From positions 31,208,675 to 31,272,674 of the forward strand of contig OX463781.1 in NCBI GenBank assembly GCA_949825025.1: a stretch of DNA of 64,000 nt, read 5' to 3'. Both the position numbers and the translations under genes were made by a program. Positions 55,824-64,000 of this stretch are shown here, one piece after another. The DNA comes from Siphlonurus alternatus (lineage: Eukaryota; Arthropoda; Insecta; Ephemeroptera; Siphlonuridae). Position 1 is the first letter of the stretch; each line of letters opens with the position of its first letter. The notes beneath the pieces were generated by a model. That model was given only the letters and a program-made list of their open reading frames with translations, searched no databases and was not told where the DNA came from.

Positions 55824-57247
55824 ATTATTTTATATGTATGCTATAATAATACAACATATGTACGTACACGTAATATATATTAAATATCACATTACGTTAA
55901 TTATATTAATAATTATAAATATATAACTAATACAGTATAATTATATATGTGTATATGGTAAAATGTAAAATTAATGTAATATATTAATTTTGGGGTTTAA
56001 TTATGTCTATATACGTACCTAACCACAAACCCTGTGGAAGCAAAATTTGAAGTAGGAAACAAACATTTTAATATAGCACGATGTATTTTATGAATGTAAA
56101 TCATTTCTTTCTTTTAAGAAAAAAAAATACTTAAAATAAAAATTAATTTTGAATAACTGGTGCACTTTTCAGACTTTCTGTAAATCCGGTAAATCTGTAA
56201 ATTTTCCGAATTTTCTGACATTTGAAGAAGGCAGTGGCATCTGTAGTGAAACATTAGAACTGCATACGTGCAAGTCAAAACGTGGTAAAATTTGTGTTCA
56301 ATATTTTACAGTCCACAAACTTCTTTTGATTATTGTATCCCATTATATCCTTTAAATTTTAAACTATATTTTCGCGATTAAACTTTATAATTTTTAGTAG
56401 TTATCATACTGGTACATATGCTTTATTTTTTAATTTAAATTAATTAATAATTGATTCAATTTTATACTGAATCTACAAATTCGTCTTGCAATTATTTGTA
56501 AATCAATAATCATCGTTTAAGTAGCGTCCGCGTAAGATGCAAATAGTAGCGCCTTCAATTTAGGCAACTTTTTCAGCTTCAAAGCGGAATGGGTTGCCTA
56601 AATAAATCTCGCAAACTCTGATTTTTGGAACTTTTATATTTACCGAAACTGAAGTGTTCAATATGAATTTTTCAAACTGCTGGTTTTTAACTAGCTGTAG
56701 ACTTTTAAGTGATGTGGTATTGTATGATGATAATTACATTAAAAGACCTTTAAGGGGTGCATTACAATAAAAAAAAATAATTTTTTTACAAGGCCAACCT
56801 TAATTTTCATATTATTTTAAATCAATTGTACAAAACAGATTAGTTTAACTTTCAAAATTTTTCTTTTAGCTATAAAAACTTTACTGGAACACCACCATAA
56901 TTTCTTATCGTAAACTTTCAAAAGATAACAGAATAGTTGTTTTGCATTCGTTTTTGATCGGCAAGACCTAGCTCATATTTTAATAGTTATTAATTCAGTG
57001 CTGTGGAGGGCAATTTGTGGACGACCGAGGTAATAATGCTGCTGGCTTACTCCGTAAGAGATATGGATATGGTTATGTTTGTAATTCAGTTACAAAAATT
57101 AAATAAACTAACAAAATAGCTGCTATCAAAGTATTAATGAGCAACCCAATAAAAGAAATTTCACGTTCTTTTACTTTAACTATAATCACAATGAAGAAAT
57201 AATTGAGAAAAACACAAATTTGAATGTAAAAAAAGAATATTTTAATT
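55185..57247. other. Gene-free stretch downstream of TAF13
   Basis: A GC-richer block at about 55330-55620 contains TGACGTCA (55329-55336). The rest is AT-rich with one TA microsatellite. No gene recognised. Confidence 0.6.
55790..55815. repeat. (TA)n microsatellite
   Basis: About 25 bp of TA repeat, with TGTATG variants following. Confidence 0.93.
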
Positions 57248-57253
57248 TATTCA
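57248..57253 (-). terminator. Candidate TAF13 polyadenylation signal
   Basis: AATAAA on the minus strand lies 152 nt past the stop. A variant ATTAAA lies nearer, at 57330-57325, 75 nt past the stop. Either would give a short 3' UTR. The choice cannot be made without transcript data. Confidence 0.5.
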
Positions 57254-57404
57254 TGTTACCAGTTAAAGCATTAAAAGATAATTAAATTTGACATAATAAC
57301 TACAGTACTTAAATATTAACAAATTTTAATACACATATTCATATCACACATTATACATCTCCACAATTATGCAGGACAACATCCAGATCTAACAAAGGTC
57401 CATC

Positions 57405-57578
57405 TCACACTCCAGCATATTTAACTTCATCAAAAGCCTTGCGAGCCTTCTTCAGTTCTTCATTCATGGTGAGGAGGTCCTTGACCCTTGCATATTTGCG
57501 AGAGTCCTTGCGCACCAAGAACACAATGTCTTCCACCTGCACACGTCCTGTACGTCCTATCTCCATTGCCTTGTGGGT
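57405..57578 (-). CDS. TAF13: TAF13 coding exon 3 (57 codons and stop)
   Basis: This exon encodes residues 65-121, the second half of the histone fold and the conserved C-terminal segment (ARVKDLLTMNEELKKARKAF). The acceptor is TTTGTGTTGCAG before ACCCAC. The stop is TGA at 57407-57405. An ATG within the exon (AMEIGR) follows the splice site, but the upstream exons carry essential parts of the fold, so it is not a start. Confidence 0.95.
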   Translation of the reverse strand, partial: THKAMEIGRTGRVQVEDIVFLVRKDSRKYARVKDLLTMNEELKKARKAFDEVKYAGV

Positions 57579-60500
57579 CTGCAACACAAACCAATCACAC
57601 AACTATCAGGTAAGTGCAATTGATCACAAGTTTTAACTATTCAGAATATTTTAATTGCATGAAAATACATCTCCTATTGCCAGTACTTGTACTTGATGAC
57701 AATTTAATCATACTGAACAGTAAAATTCCCTTAGAAGATCACTGTAAGTTCTGTTAACAATTTAGTTTTAACAACAGAATCCCCAGAGCTTACGTACCTT
57801 TTCCTGCATTTTATTTTTATTTATTTATTTAATTTTTAATGTGATAAGTTATAGAAATGACAATCATTCTGTCTCCACAAATTCCAAATTTCAATGACAG
57901 TAGGTATCTACAGTAGAAAAGTGTCCGTGGTTTTTCTTTTAAAGAGGAGTCAGCGAGTTGAGTGCGCAGTGCATGACGGGAATGACGTCACGCACTATAT
58001 ATGTGCATACGAAAAAGTTACGTCGGCTCCTTAAAAGCTGCGCAGTAGAAATTTATGCAAGTTGCGCAATACGAGCAGCTGCTGAAGTTATATAGTGTTG
58101 TTGATCCCGTTGATCCAGTCAGCTGTTAACCCGAAGACCGCAACATTTGAAATGAAAATTTGCCTCGGATTTTGGTATTGTATCAGAATTTTCTCAAAAT
58201 TTTTATGAAGGGCTAATAAAGGTTATGGCACTTTCTGATTCACCATAATATGTTCTATCTTAGAATATTTTTTAAATACATTTTACGGGAGATTGCGAAA
58301 GAAATTAAAGTTCGAATAAAAAAGAAGCCACGTTTTTCGAGCGTTAGCATGGAGTAGATGGACGAAGTCATCGACTTTTAGACCCAAATGCTCAGAATTT
58401 TTACGAGGGACGGTCTCAACTGATTTCAGATGCTTATTTATGGTGCTTAAATTTTTGACAAATATTGTACCGGAATATACAGTACAGTGTACTCTGTATA
58501 TTATATTTTTTGGACAATGTAAAAAAATAATCCTACGTTTCATACTAACAAGTAAGTTTTTCATGCATGATTCCTTATTTACCATTTCTGTGATGAACTC
58601 AATGACCAGATCCTCGAGAAGGTCAACGCTCTCAGTGTATGGATTCTGGTCATCTCCGAAGCCAAACATCATGCAGCGAAGCTCCTTGGAAAACAGCCTC
58701 TTGCGACCACTGCCGGAGCCAATGGGGATCTCAGTCTCCTCATCATCAAACTAGAGAGCAGGGAAAGTGTGAAAAATACAGTAATTATGTAATTAATATA
58801 ATTAGAAGAAATAGGGTAGAGCAGATAAAAAAAAAAAGATGCATACAGAATATATAAATATGCTCTAGCAAGGCATGAAAAGCTGGCAATATTTAATCTG
58901 TTAACGCTTCTTCTGTATGTACTCTGCAAGGTGATCTCTCAGATTCTTATATCGGTAAGTAACTTCTCTGTTAATAATAATAATAATAATAATAATTTTA
59001 TTTCGAAGTTAAAGGTTGCACAAGGCAACATACATCACGTCAAATGTCACAAGATACCAAAATATTAATAACTATACAAAAACAAATCACATATTATACT
59101 AACAAACAAAACAGCCACAAATTTCATCATAAAAAAAAAACACAAGCCTAGCATTGAAATTTAAATTATAGATTTAAACAATTCTCAGACAATTTATTAG
59201 CAAAGAAACTTTTAACAGAATAAAATTCTTTATCAATTAACACAGATTTAAGCTTAGCTTTAAAAACAGAATCAGATTCCAGATTTTTTAAACAAGAAGG
59301 AAGAAAATCATAAATTTTTGCACATTGAAAATGAGGATTCCCCTCAGCAAACACTGAACTCTGTTTTCCAACCCGAGGGTTGTTCCTATTTCTTGTATTA
59401 TAACAATGGACTGTATCAGCTATTATAAACAGCTCAGGATGATTCCTCTTAAACATTGCACAATGAACAATATACATGCATGGAACAGTTAAAATTTTAT
59501 TACTTTTGAAATGTGTAAAACACGAATCTCTTTTTTTAAATTTTAACATTGTTCGTAAAGAACGCTTTTGTAAAATAAAAAGCTTATGAAGTAATTTATT
59601 AATTTATAATAATTATAATTATATAATTATAATTATAATTATAAATTATAATTTATAATTTTGTTCAGTACGTAACAGCAAAATTATAAAGAAAATTGTG
59701 ATAACTTTTTTTTTAAATGATATGTTTTCTCTTGCCAATATTTTTGCTGCTGATCCAGTTGATCCAGTGATCTTGTGATGCTGGTGAAGCCTGGGTGCAA
59801 CTATACACACAGTTCCTACTGCAATATATGGTATGCATACCGGTACAGTATAATATAATAATGCATAATAATATACTGTGTACAATTTACAGTTTATAAT
59901 TATCGATTTTACATGCATACTGTACTTCAGAAATAATTATATGTACATACTTTAAAGATTTGAACACAGAGAGTTTGATGTGTAGGGCTTCTTTTTTTTT
60001 TTTAGTTGCATGCTTTCCAGTACATATCAAGTTTGCCTGAAAGGAGTAGAATCTGCAGTCTTCTGTCTGACAGAGCAATACAAGGTCTATAAGGGACAGA
60101 GGGCGACCAGGAAAGGCCGGAGCCAATACACCTGCGAATGCACAGACAGCATCAACAACACTTTGGATGAGAGGAGTAAAGTGACTAGATTACGAGGTTA
60201 CTACTGTAGGATAGGAAAGGAGGCGGCTGTTTATGCACATAAATGCACACGGCATACCCTGATGAAGAGAAGAACTCTCTGGCATGCATCCATAGCATAT
60301 GCATATGCATACTGTATGCATATCATACACCCATGATGTAAATTTTTTTTTTTTTTACAAGGATACACCCCTAAGAGCTTACAGCTCGCGGCGGGGTACT
60401 GGGTAGGGATAAGGTAGGGAACGGATAGTGGCCACGGCCTGCATGCTTACGCGTCCCAGCATTCGCTCAGGTGAGACTGAGAGAACCGTGGAAAACCTCA

Positions 60501-60850
60501 GTCAGGACGGACACCTCTACTTTTTCTCAATGGACCAAAGCGATGTCCAAAGCCTGGGGAACCACACACAAGTGCATCACTGCACTGGGTGGAAAGCGAG
60601 ACGAATTTATCCCAGGGAGGGAGCAGCGTATTTTTTACTTGAAACGGTCACCCATCCAAGTACTAACCACGCTCGACGTAGCCTGACTTCGGTGATCTAA
60701 CGAGAACCGGTCAATGCACTGCGCCACGCTCGACCTCTTTTACATCATGCATACACCATTGGCCATTATCATATGCATATGCAACGCACTTATTTTTTAG
60801 AAAACTTAACCCTGATTCATAATTACCTGGTCATCATCTAAAGCTGCCAT
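57405..60850 (-). CDS. TAF13: TFIID subunit 13 (TAF13), three coding exons
   Basis: The coding sequence joins exons 60850-60827, 58750-58583 and 57578-57405 into a 121-residue protein, close to the roughly 124 residues of animal TAF13. TAF13 is a nuclear histone-fold protein that pairs with TAF11 in general transcription factor TFIID. Residues 1-26 are an acidic, Gly/Ser tail ending in RKR. The histone fold starts at LFSKELRCMMFGFGDDQNPY (27-46), continues through ESVDLLEDLVIEFITEM (48-64) and THKAMEIGRTGRVQVEDIVF (65-84), and ends with the RKD.RKYARVKDLLTMNEEL block (87-106) and a basic C-terminus. Both introns are GT-AG and phase 0. The start is chosen because an in-frame TGA lies upstream with no other ATG between. 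Assignment rests on recognised family sequence. No frameshift or missing motif is seen, so the gene looks functional. It is a housekeeping gene and the only clear gene in the window. Confidence 0.95.
57579..58582 (-). other. TAF13 intron 2
   Basis: A 1004 bp phase 0 intron. It is AT-rich except for a GC-richer block at about 57950-58140 holding a perfect CRE palindrome TGACGTCA (57983-57990). I see no transposon remnant in it. Confidence 0.9.
57983..57990. promoter_or_regulatory. CRE palindrome in TAF13 intron 2
   Basis: TGACGTCA in a GC-richer block (57950-58140). CREB/ATF binding is possible. It may be an intronic regulatory element. Confidence 0.3.
58583..58750 (-). CDS. TAF13: TAF13 coding exon 2 (56 codons)
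   Basis: This exon encodes residues 9-64: the acidic tail, the RKR run and the first part of the histone fold (FSKELRCMM, GFGDDQNPYTES, DLVIEFITEM). The acceptor is CTGCTCTCTAG before TTTGATG. The donor is ATG|GTAAAT. If intron 2 is retained, the frame continues as VNKES for about 100 further codons inside the intron to a stop near 58283; that extension has no family similarity and is intronic. Confidence 0.95.
58972..59600 (-). mobile_element. LINE 3' fragment (C-terminal ORF2, 3' UTR, TTA tail)
   Basis: On the minus strand the frame from about 59600 to the stop at 59166 reads as the C-terminus of a non-LTR retrotransposon ORF2: LFILQKRSLRTM, KILTVPCMYI, the diagnostic CYNTRNRNNPRV, then KIYDFLPSCLKNL and a short tail. 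This region follows the reverse transcriptase domain in RTE/Jockey/CR1-like elements. The 3' UTR of about 165 nt contains AATAAA at 59002-58997 and ends in about eight TTA units (58995-58972), the usual LINE tail. It is 5'-truncated with no RT core, so it is dead. It sits in TAF13 intron 1 on the sense strand. Confidence 0.85.
59604..59662. repeat. AT-rich palindromic tract in TAF13 intron 1
   Basis: Repeated TAATTATAAT words that are their own near-complements, giving an extended self-pairing AT tract directly upstream of the 5' break of the LINE fragment. Confidence 0.7.
60343..60737 (-). mobile_element. 5S rRNA-derived SINE, full-length copy (S2)
   Basis: Read on the minus strand, the element starts GAGGTCGAGCGTGGCGCAGT. 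A 5S-like segment follows at 60710-60645: CCGGTTCTCG, then GATCACCGAAGTCAGGC, and a C-box-like GGATGGGTGACCG. A body of about 280 bp unrelated to 5S comes next, ending GGGGTGTATCCTTGTA and a poly(A) of about 14. 5S-headed SINEs form the SINE3 class, transcribed by RNA polymerase III from the internal 5S promoter and moved by a partner LINE. This is the best-preserved of four copies here and serves as the reference. The two 90- and 71-codon plus-strand frames across it are not genes. Confidence 0.85.
60827..60850 (-). CDS. TAF13: TAF13 coding exon 1 (8 codons)
   Basis: This 24-nt coding segment encodes MAALDDDQ and ends CAG|GTAATT, a good donor. It falls well below the usual ORF length cut-off. 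The in-frame upstream sequence has a TGA about 54 nt before the ATG and no other ATG, so this start is favoured. The TTACAG at the codons just before the ATG could be an acceptor, so the 5' UTR may be spliced again upstream. Confidence 0.85.
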
Positions 60851-61070
60851 AAGTCTTCCTGTAATCGCACAAAATTGACAAAATGTTGGTCGATGAAAAG
60901 TTCAATACATATCAACCTAGGATCATATGATAATACAAGATCCTTGATATCAACAAAGTCAACAGCTGTTTCGCTGTAATCGCTGTTTGTCGAAGCTTCA
61001 CGATCTCGGTGAAATCTCGGAACTAGCGAGATTCTGTGAGAATGTTATATTACCGCCATCATTTTTAAAC
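60851..61070 (-). promoter_or_regulatory. TAF13 5' UTR and promoter region
   Basis: This moderately GC-rich stretch lies directly upstream of the TAF13 start. On the minus strand it contains ATGGCGG (61060-61054), which resembles the YY1 core often found near start sites of housekeeping genes. That ATG would open a five-codon upstream ORF (ATG GCG GTA ATA TAA) if transcribed. Several CGAGATT/AATCTCG-type words repeat at 61000-61035. No TATA box is obvious. The transcription start is inferred, not seen. Confidence 0.35.
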
Positions 61071-61345
61071 AAACAAAAAAGTGGCCCTGAGTGACCCCGC
61101 AGTTCATTGTTGCAGTTTTGATTATGTGTATAAATTTTGCTTATACATTGGACCTTATGGGAAATTGGCGATTTTCACACACAGATTTCAATATGTTACA
61201 AACCATGATATACGATTCTATAAATATAAAAATATTACCAGAATCTGCAGTTTTAATTTTTGGCCATTATATATATAATACTGTAATGCGCGCGTACGCG
61301 CCGCGTATCAGAAGTTGTTTTCTTTACTTTAATATGGTAAATTTA

Positions 61346-61457
61346 GAGATCGAGCGTGGCGCAGTGCATTGACCGGTTCTTGTTAGATCACCGAAGCCAG
61401 GCTATGTCGAGCGTGGTTAGTATAATATTACTTTGGATGGGTGCCCTTGTAAAAAAA
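61346..61457 (+). mobile_element. Short 5S SINE: head joined directly to tail (S3)
   Basis: This 112 bp copy starts GAGATCGAGCGTGGCGCAGT, carries the whole 5S-like segment to TTTGGATGGGTG, and then passes straight to CCCTTGTAAAAAAA, which matches the last bases of the full element. About 280 bp of body is missing. It contains a small insertion (ATAAT) in the GGTTAGTACTTGG box. It lies about 500 bp upstream of the TAF13 start, on the opposite strand. Confidence 0.7.
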
Positions 61458-61913
61458 CTAATGATTTTATAGTATTACTTTATCATACATTAATATAGTA
61501 AAATTTAATAAAAATAGTATACTTCCAGCTATAATAAAGTATACTTCAGTATAATAAAAAAAGTATAATTATTATAATTATTTCGCCTAATTCAGTATAC
61601 TTATTATACTAAATTTATTATACTAAATGTTTGATATATCATTAATTTATTATACTTAATTATATTAAATTTATTATACTAATTAAGTATACTGAAATTA
61701 TTATACTTAGTATAGTTTCTATAATTAAAATAGCATAAAATTAGTAAATCGTCCCACGTCCGCAATAATGAACAATTAATATATATGTTACCAATTAAGA
61801 TCTTGTGTGAAATAATAAGACATCTATGTCTTCTAGCTTTTTATGTATATGTTTGCAACAATTAATGAGCTTTAATTATTTTATATATTTTTTAAGCTTA
61901 TTGCATTCACCTG

Positions 61914-61940
61914 CTATATATATATATATATATATATATA
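61914..61940. repeat. (TA)n microsatellite inside CTGC/GCAG flanks
   Basis: TA repeat of 27 bp bounded by CTGC on the left and GCAG on the right, so the whole tract is a perfect palindrome. Confidence 0.9.
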
Positions 61941-62035
61941 GCAGAGAGGTCAGTATTGCACACCAGATCATAATTATTGTTATTATCCCCGTTTGACTTT
62001 TGTCACTTTGGCACACAAAAATTCATTTGTCCGAC

Positions 62036-62345
62036 AGGGTCATGACCGTTTCAAGTAAAAAATACGCTGCTCCCTCCCCTGGGGTAAATTCGTCTCGCTT
62101 TCCACCCAGTGCAGTGTTGCACTTGTGTGTGGTTTCCCCAGGCTTTGGACATCGCTTTGGTCCATTTTGAGAAAAAAGTAGAGGTGGTCCGTCCTGATCG
62201 ACTGAGGTTTTCCACGGTTCCCTCAGTCTCACCTCAGCGAATGCTGGGACGCGTAACAGGCCGTGGCATCCGTTCCCTACCTTATCCTTACCCATTACCC
62301 CGCCGCGAGCTGTAAGGGGTGTATCCTTGTAAAAAAAAAAAAAAA
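62036..62345 (+). mobile_element. 5S SINE copy lacking the 5S head (S4)
   Basis: The match begins at the end of the 5S part (GACCGTTTCAAGTAAAAAAT, from 62044), runs through the whole body and ends GTGTATCCTTGT plus about 15 A. The 5S-like head is absent, so this is a 5'-truncated insertion. It has gained small insertions, such as extra bases around GAGGTGGTCCGTCC. A 108-codon minus-strand frame over it is only a by-product. Its A-tail abuts the inverted repeat at 62347. Confidence 0.8.
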
Positions 62346-62346
62346 T

Positions 62347-62521
62347 CATATGATAGCAAATCAGCCAATTATGGGGTAAGATACGTTATAACCAAGAGGA
62401 AGTTCCAGATTGTTGATAATTATATATTGCAACTAAATAAATCAACAAACTGATGGAGTTAATTGCCTATAAGTTACGTATCTTCATTCCCCCATGTAAT
62501 TGGCTGATTTGGTATCATATG
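62347..62521. repeat. Inverted-repeat element, about 175 bp
   Basis: The left arm CATATGATAGCAAATCAGCC then AATTATGGGGTAAGATACGT pairs with the right arm TTACGTATCTTCATTCCCCC, ATGTAATTGGCTGATTTGGT and ATCATATG. Arms are about 45 bp around an AT-rich centre. It looks like a small MITE. It begins one base after the A-tail of the SINE at 62036-62345. Confidence 0.6.
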
Positions 62522-64000
62522 AAATTTACCATATTAAAAAGTAAAGAACTGCAGATTATTTACCTATTTACCTATAACTGGTAAGTATAAATCTTATTTT
62601 TAATTTTATTTATCATTATTAATTCAACAAGGAATAAATTGTTCTTTTAATATGTTTCAGAAGGAGATAACATCACACGGAAGACGGGGAAAAAAATATT
62701 TTTTTCAATTAACGCAAAGTCGCTGCTTGAAGGAACTTATTTATAAGGTAAAATGAGTTACATTTTTTTTAATTATAAATTTTAATTTTGTTCTCTTAAT
62801 TGTTTCAGATACATGTATAAGAAACCTGCTGAATCCTATGCCCTGGATTACAAACTTCATAACGATGGGTTCAATGCTAGTCGCTGCAAGGAACACTAAT
62901 AAAATCATCACGATCGATCGAGTACTACTAGTAAGTACTGCACTACTGGTACTGCTGCAGAAGTTTGGCAACTCCGGAATTCCTAATTCCCTCGATCCAA
63001 TCTATCATGTAGACAGGATAAAAATTAAAACTGTAAAAAGCTAATATCTTATCCTGCTAGAAAGATAAAAACCTACCGAGCTAAAAGACTAGAATCTTAG
63101 TGCGTTAGGCGGCTAGAAACCTATTTTAACCTGCTAGCAGGCTAGAACACTAACCACCGAGAAGTTTTGAAACTTACTCTCTTATACAGGTTAACATTTA
63201 ATTCTTTTTCACTGGATACCATTTTAGTCTCTCAAAGTTTTAAATCTAATACTTTTACGCGTTAGGTACAACATTTAGTGCGTAAAAGGTTTGGTTTTAA
63301 AACTAAAAGTTAAACTTTTTCTGTGCGTGCATTTCTCTTCAGAAGCTCTTTTTTCGATGCTTTACATGTTGAAAGTAAAGTGCGCGCGTGCATGATAGTC
63401 TGTTTTGTTTTTAGGATTGCATGCAGCTGGATGCTGGATACCGTGTGTTTTGCACCATATTTCTTAATTGCTAAATTTAAATTAAGCAGTGGTTTTTAGC
63501 TAGGTTTGTTGTATCATATATATGCAGACAAATATATTTTGATACCGCGCGCGTGAAGAAATAAGTTGGTCTCTCATTGTGCCGAGATGTTTTGCGCGCA
63601 TATTAACTATAATTGCTTACTTAAATTTTAAATTTTGTGTCAAATTGTTGCATAAAAATTATAATTATGAATTCTTGATTTTTAAAAGCTAATTAACAAA
63701 TAGTTTGGCCGCACCTATTTATATTAAATTAATTTAAAAATACTTCCTGGGCTTAGCATATATATATGGGGGAAGGGAAAAAAATAGCAGAATTATACCT
63801 TTGATATATAGCTCGAGATATTCGAGAATTGTGTATATATAGGTAAATTGTTCACTAGAGAAATATAAAAGGATTTTGGATTCCAAATAAATACAATGTT
63901 AAATAATAAATTTATTAGCTAGGATGAGTTTGAGAAAGGACTTTTCAAGCAAACTGAGAATGTTTAATTTCTTAATTTCTCCATTACTTTACTTAAGTTC
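62522..64000 (+). other. Right end; possible unrecognised spliced transcript
   Basis: Between 62581 and 62931 the plus strand shows consensus donors and acceptors about 60-120 bp apart, enclosing open segments at 62661-62747 and 62809-62930. Frames do not join into one long protein and no family is recognised. Degenerate GCTAGAA words follow at 63052-63145 and a small hairpin (ACTTTTACGC...GCGTAAAAGGT) at 63252-63291. Confidence 0.3.
63695..63762. mobile_element. Possible FB1 half-element remnant
   Basis: TTTGGCCGCACC followed by AATTAATTTAAAAATACTTC and CTGGGCT resembles one FB1 half (GCGGCCAC and AAAAATACTTCCCGGGCT in the other copies). No second arm is visible, so this would be a solo half. 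The match is short. Confidence 0.35.

Larger units (their letters stand above)
58751..60826 (-). other. TAF13 intron 1
   Basis: A 2076 bp phase 0 intron that has collected a LINE 3' fragment (58972-59600) and a full-length 5S-type SINE (60343-60737). Both are on the same strand as the gene. Between them lie AT-rich sequence, a TAATTA-type palindromic tract (59604-59660) and a stretch at 60010-60330 with a plus-strand ORF that I do not recognise. Confidence 0.9.
61071..62035. other. Region upstream of TAF13
   Basis: Holds a small CpG cluster at 61287-61308 (ATGCGCGCGTACGCGCCGCG), the short SINE, then about 240 bp (61480-61720) dense in TATACT/AGTATA words, and a TA microsatellite. No coding sequence recognised. 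Confidence 0.6.

Noticed and set aside
58283..58672. 129-codon minus-strand frame as a whole gene
   Set aside because: Only the part above 58583 is TAF13 exon 2. The rest is intron 2 read through a donor site.
60428..60700. Plus-strand frames of 90 and 71 codons
   Set aside because: They run across the 5S SINE on its opposite strand; a related frame at 62023-62349 spans another SINE copy, which explains the shared peptides.
60645..60710. 5S rRNA gene
   Set aside because: Only the central 5S-like part is present, with many changes, fused to a non-5S body and a poly(A) tail. It is a SINE head.

Overview
This is a eukaryotic, AT-rich, gene-poor window. One protein-coding gene can be assembled with confidence: a three-exon TAF13 (TFIID histone-fold subunit) on the minus strand at 57405-60850, with GT-AG introns of 1004 and 2076 bp. 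The TAF13 sequence, the 5S-derived SINEs, the LINE tails and very long GA/CT, TA and TTTA microsatellites suggest an animal, most likely an arthropod. I cannot fix the order; a crustacean or a repeat-rich insect both fit.

Layout. From 1 to about 57 kb I see no recognisable gene. This part is AT-rich sequence broken by (1) simple repeats, several over 70 bp and the longest over 120 bp; (2) GC-richer islands of roughly 100-300 bp every 1-2 kb, which look like spaced regulatory or nucleosome-sized blocks, the strongest being a CpG-rich block at 30560-30870; (3) foldback (palindromic) DNA elements; and (4) 3' fragments of LINE retrotransposons. The clearest LINE piece is at 42011-42668 (C-terminal ORF2 region). 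Shorter tails lie near 8.9, 13.2 and 39.3 kb.

Foldback elements are the main surprise. A family of about 320-375 bp (FB1) has four copies (4893, 22733, 54084, 54853) and a probable remnant near 63.7 kb. The copy at 54084 carries a second, nearly perfect palindrome of 365 bp inserted at a TTAA with a TTAA duplication. Two larger inverted-repeat elements flanked by TA (34755-35088 and 43517-44262) look like Tc1/mariner-type non-autonomous elements. A 141 bp element at 19241 has a 5 bp duplication (TCATA). Several smaller hairpins are also present.

The right end (57-64 kb) holds TAF13. Its first intron carries a LINE fragment and a full-length 5S-rRNA-derived SINE, both on the gene's strand. 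Three further SINE copies lie at 45.8, 61.3 and 62.0 kb; the 61.3 kb copy is an odd head-plus-tail form of only 112 bp, just upstream of the gene. A plus-strand run of consensus splice sites with 60-80 bp introns at 62.58-62.93 kb may be part of an unrecognised neighbouring transcript. No tRNA, rRNA gene, CRISPR array or intact autonomous transposon was seen.
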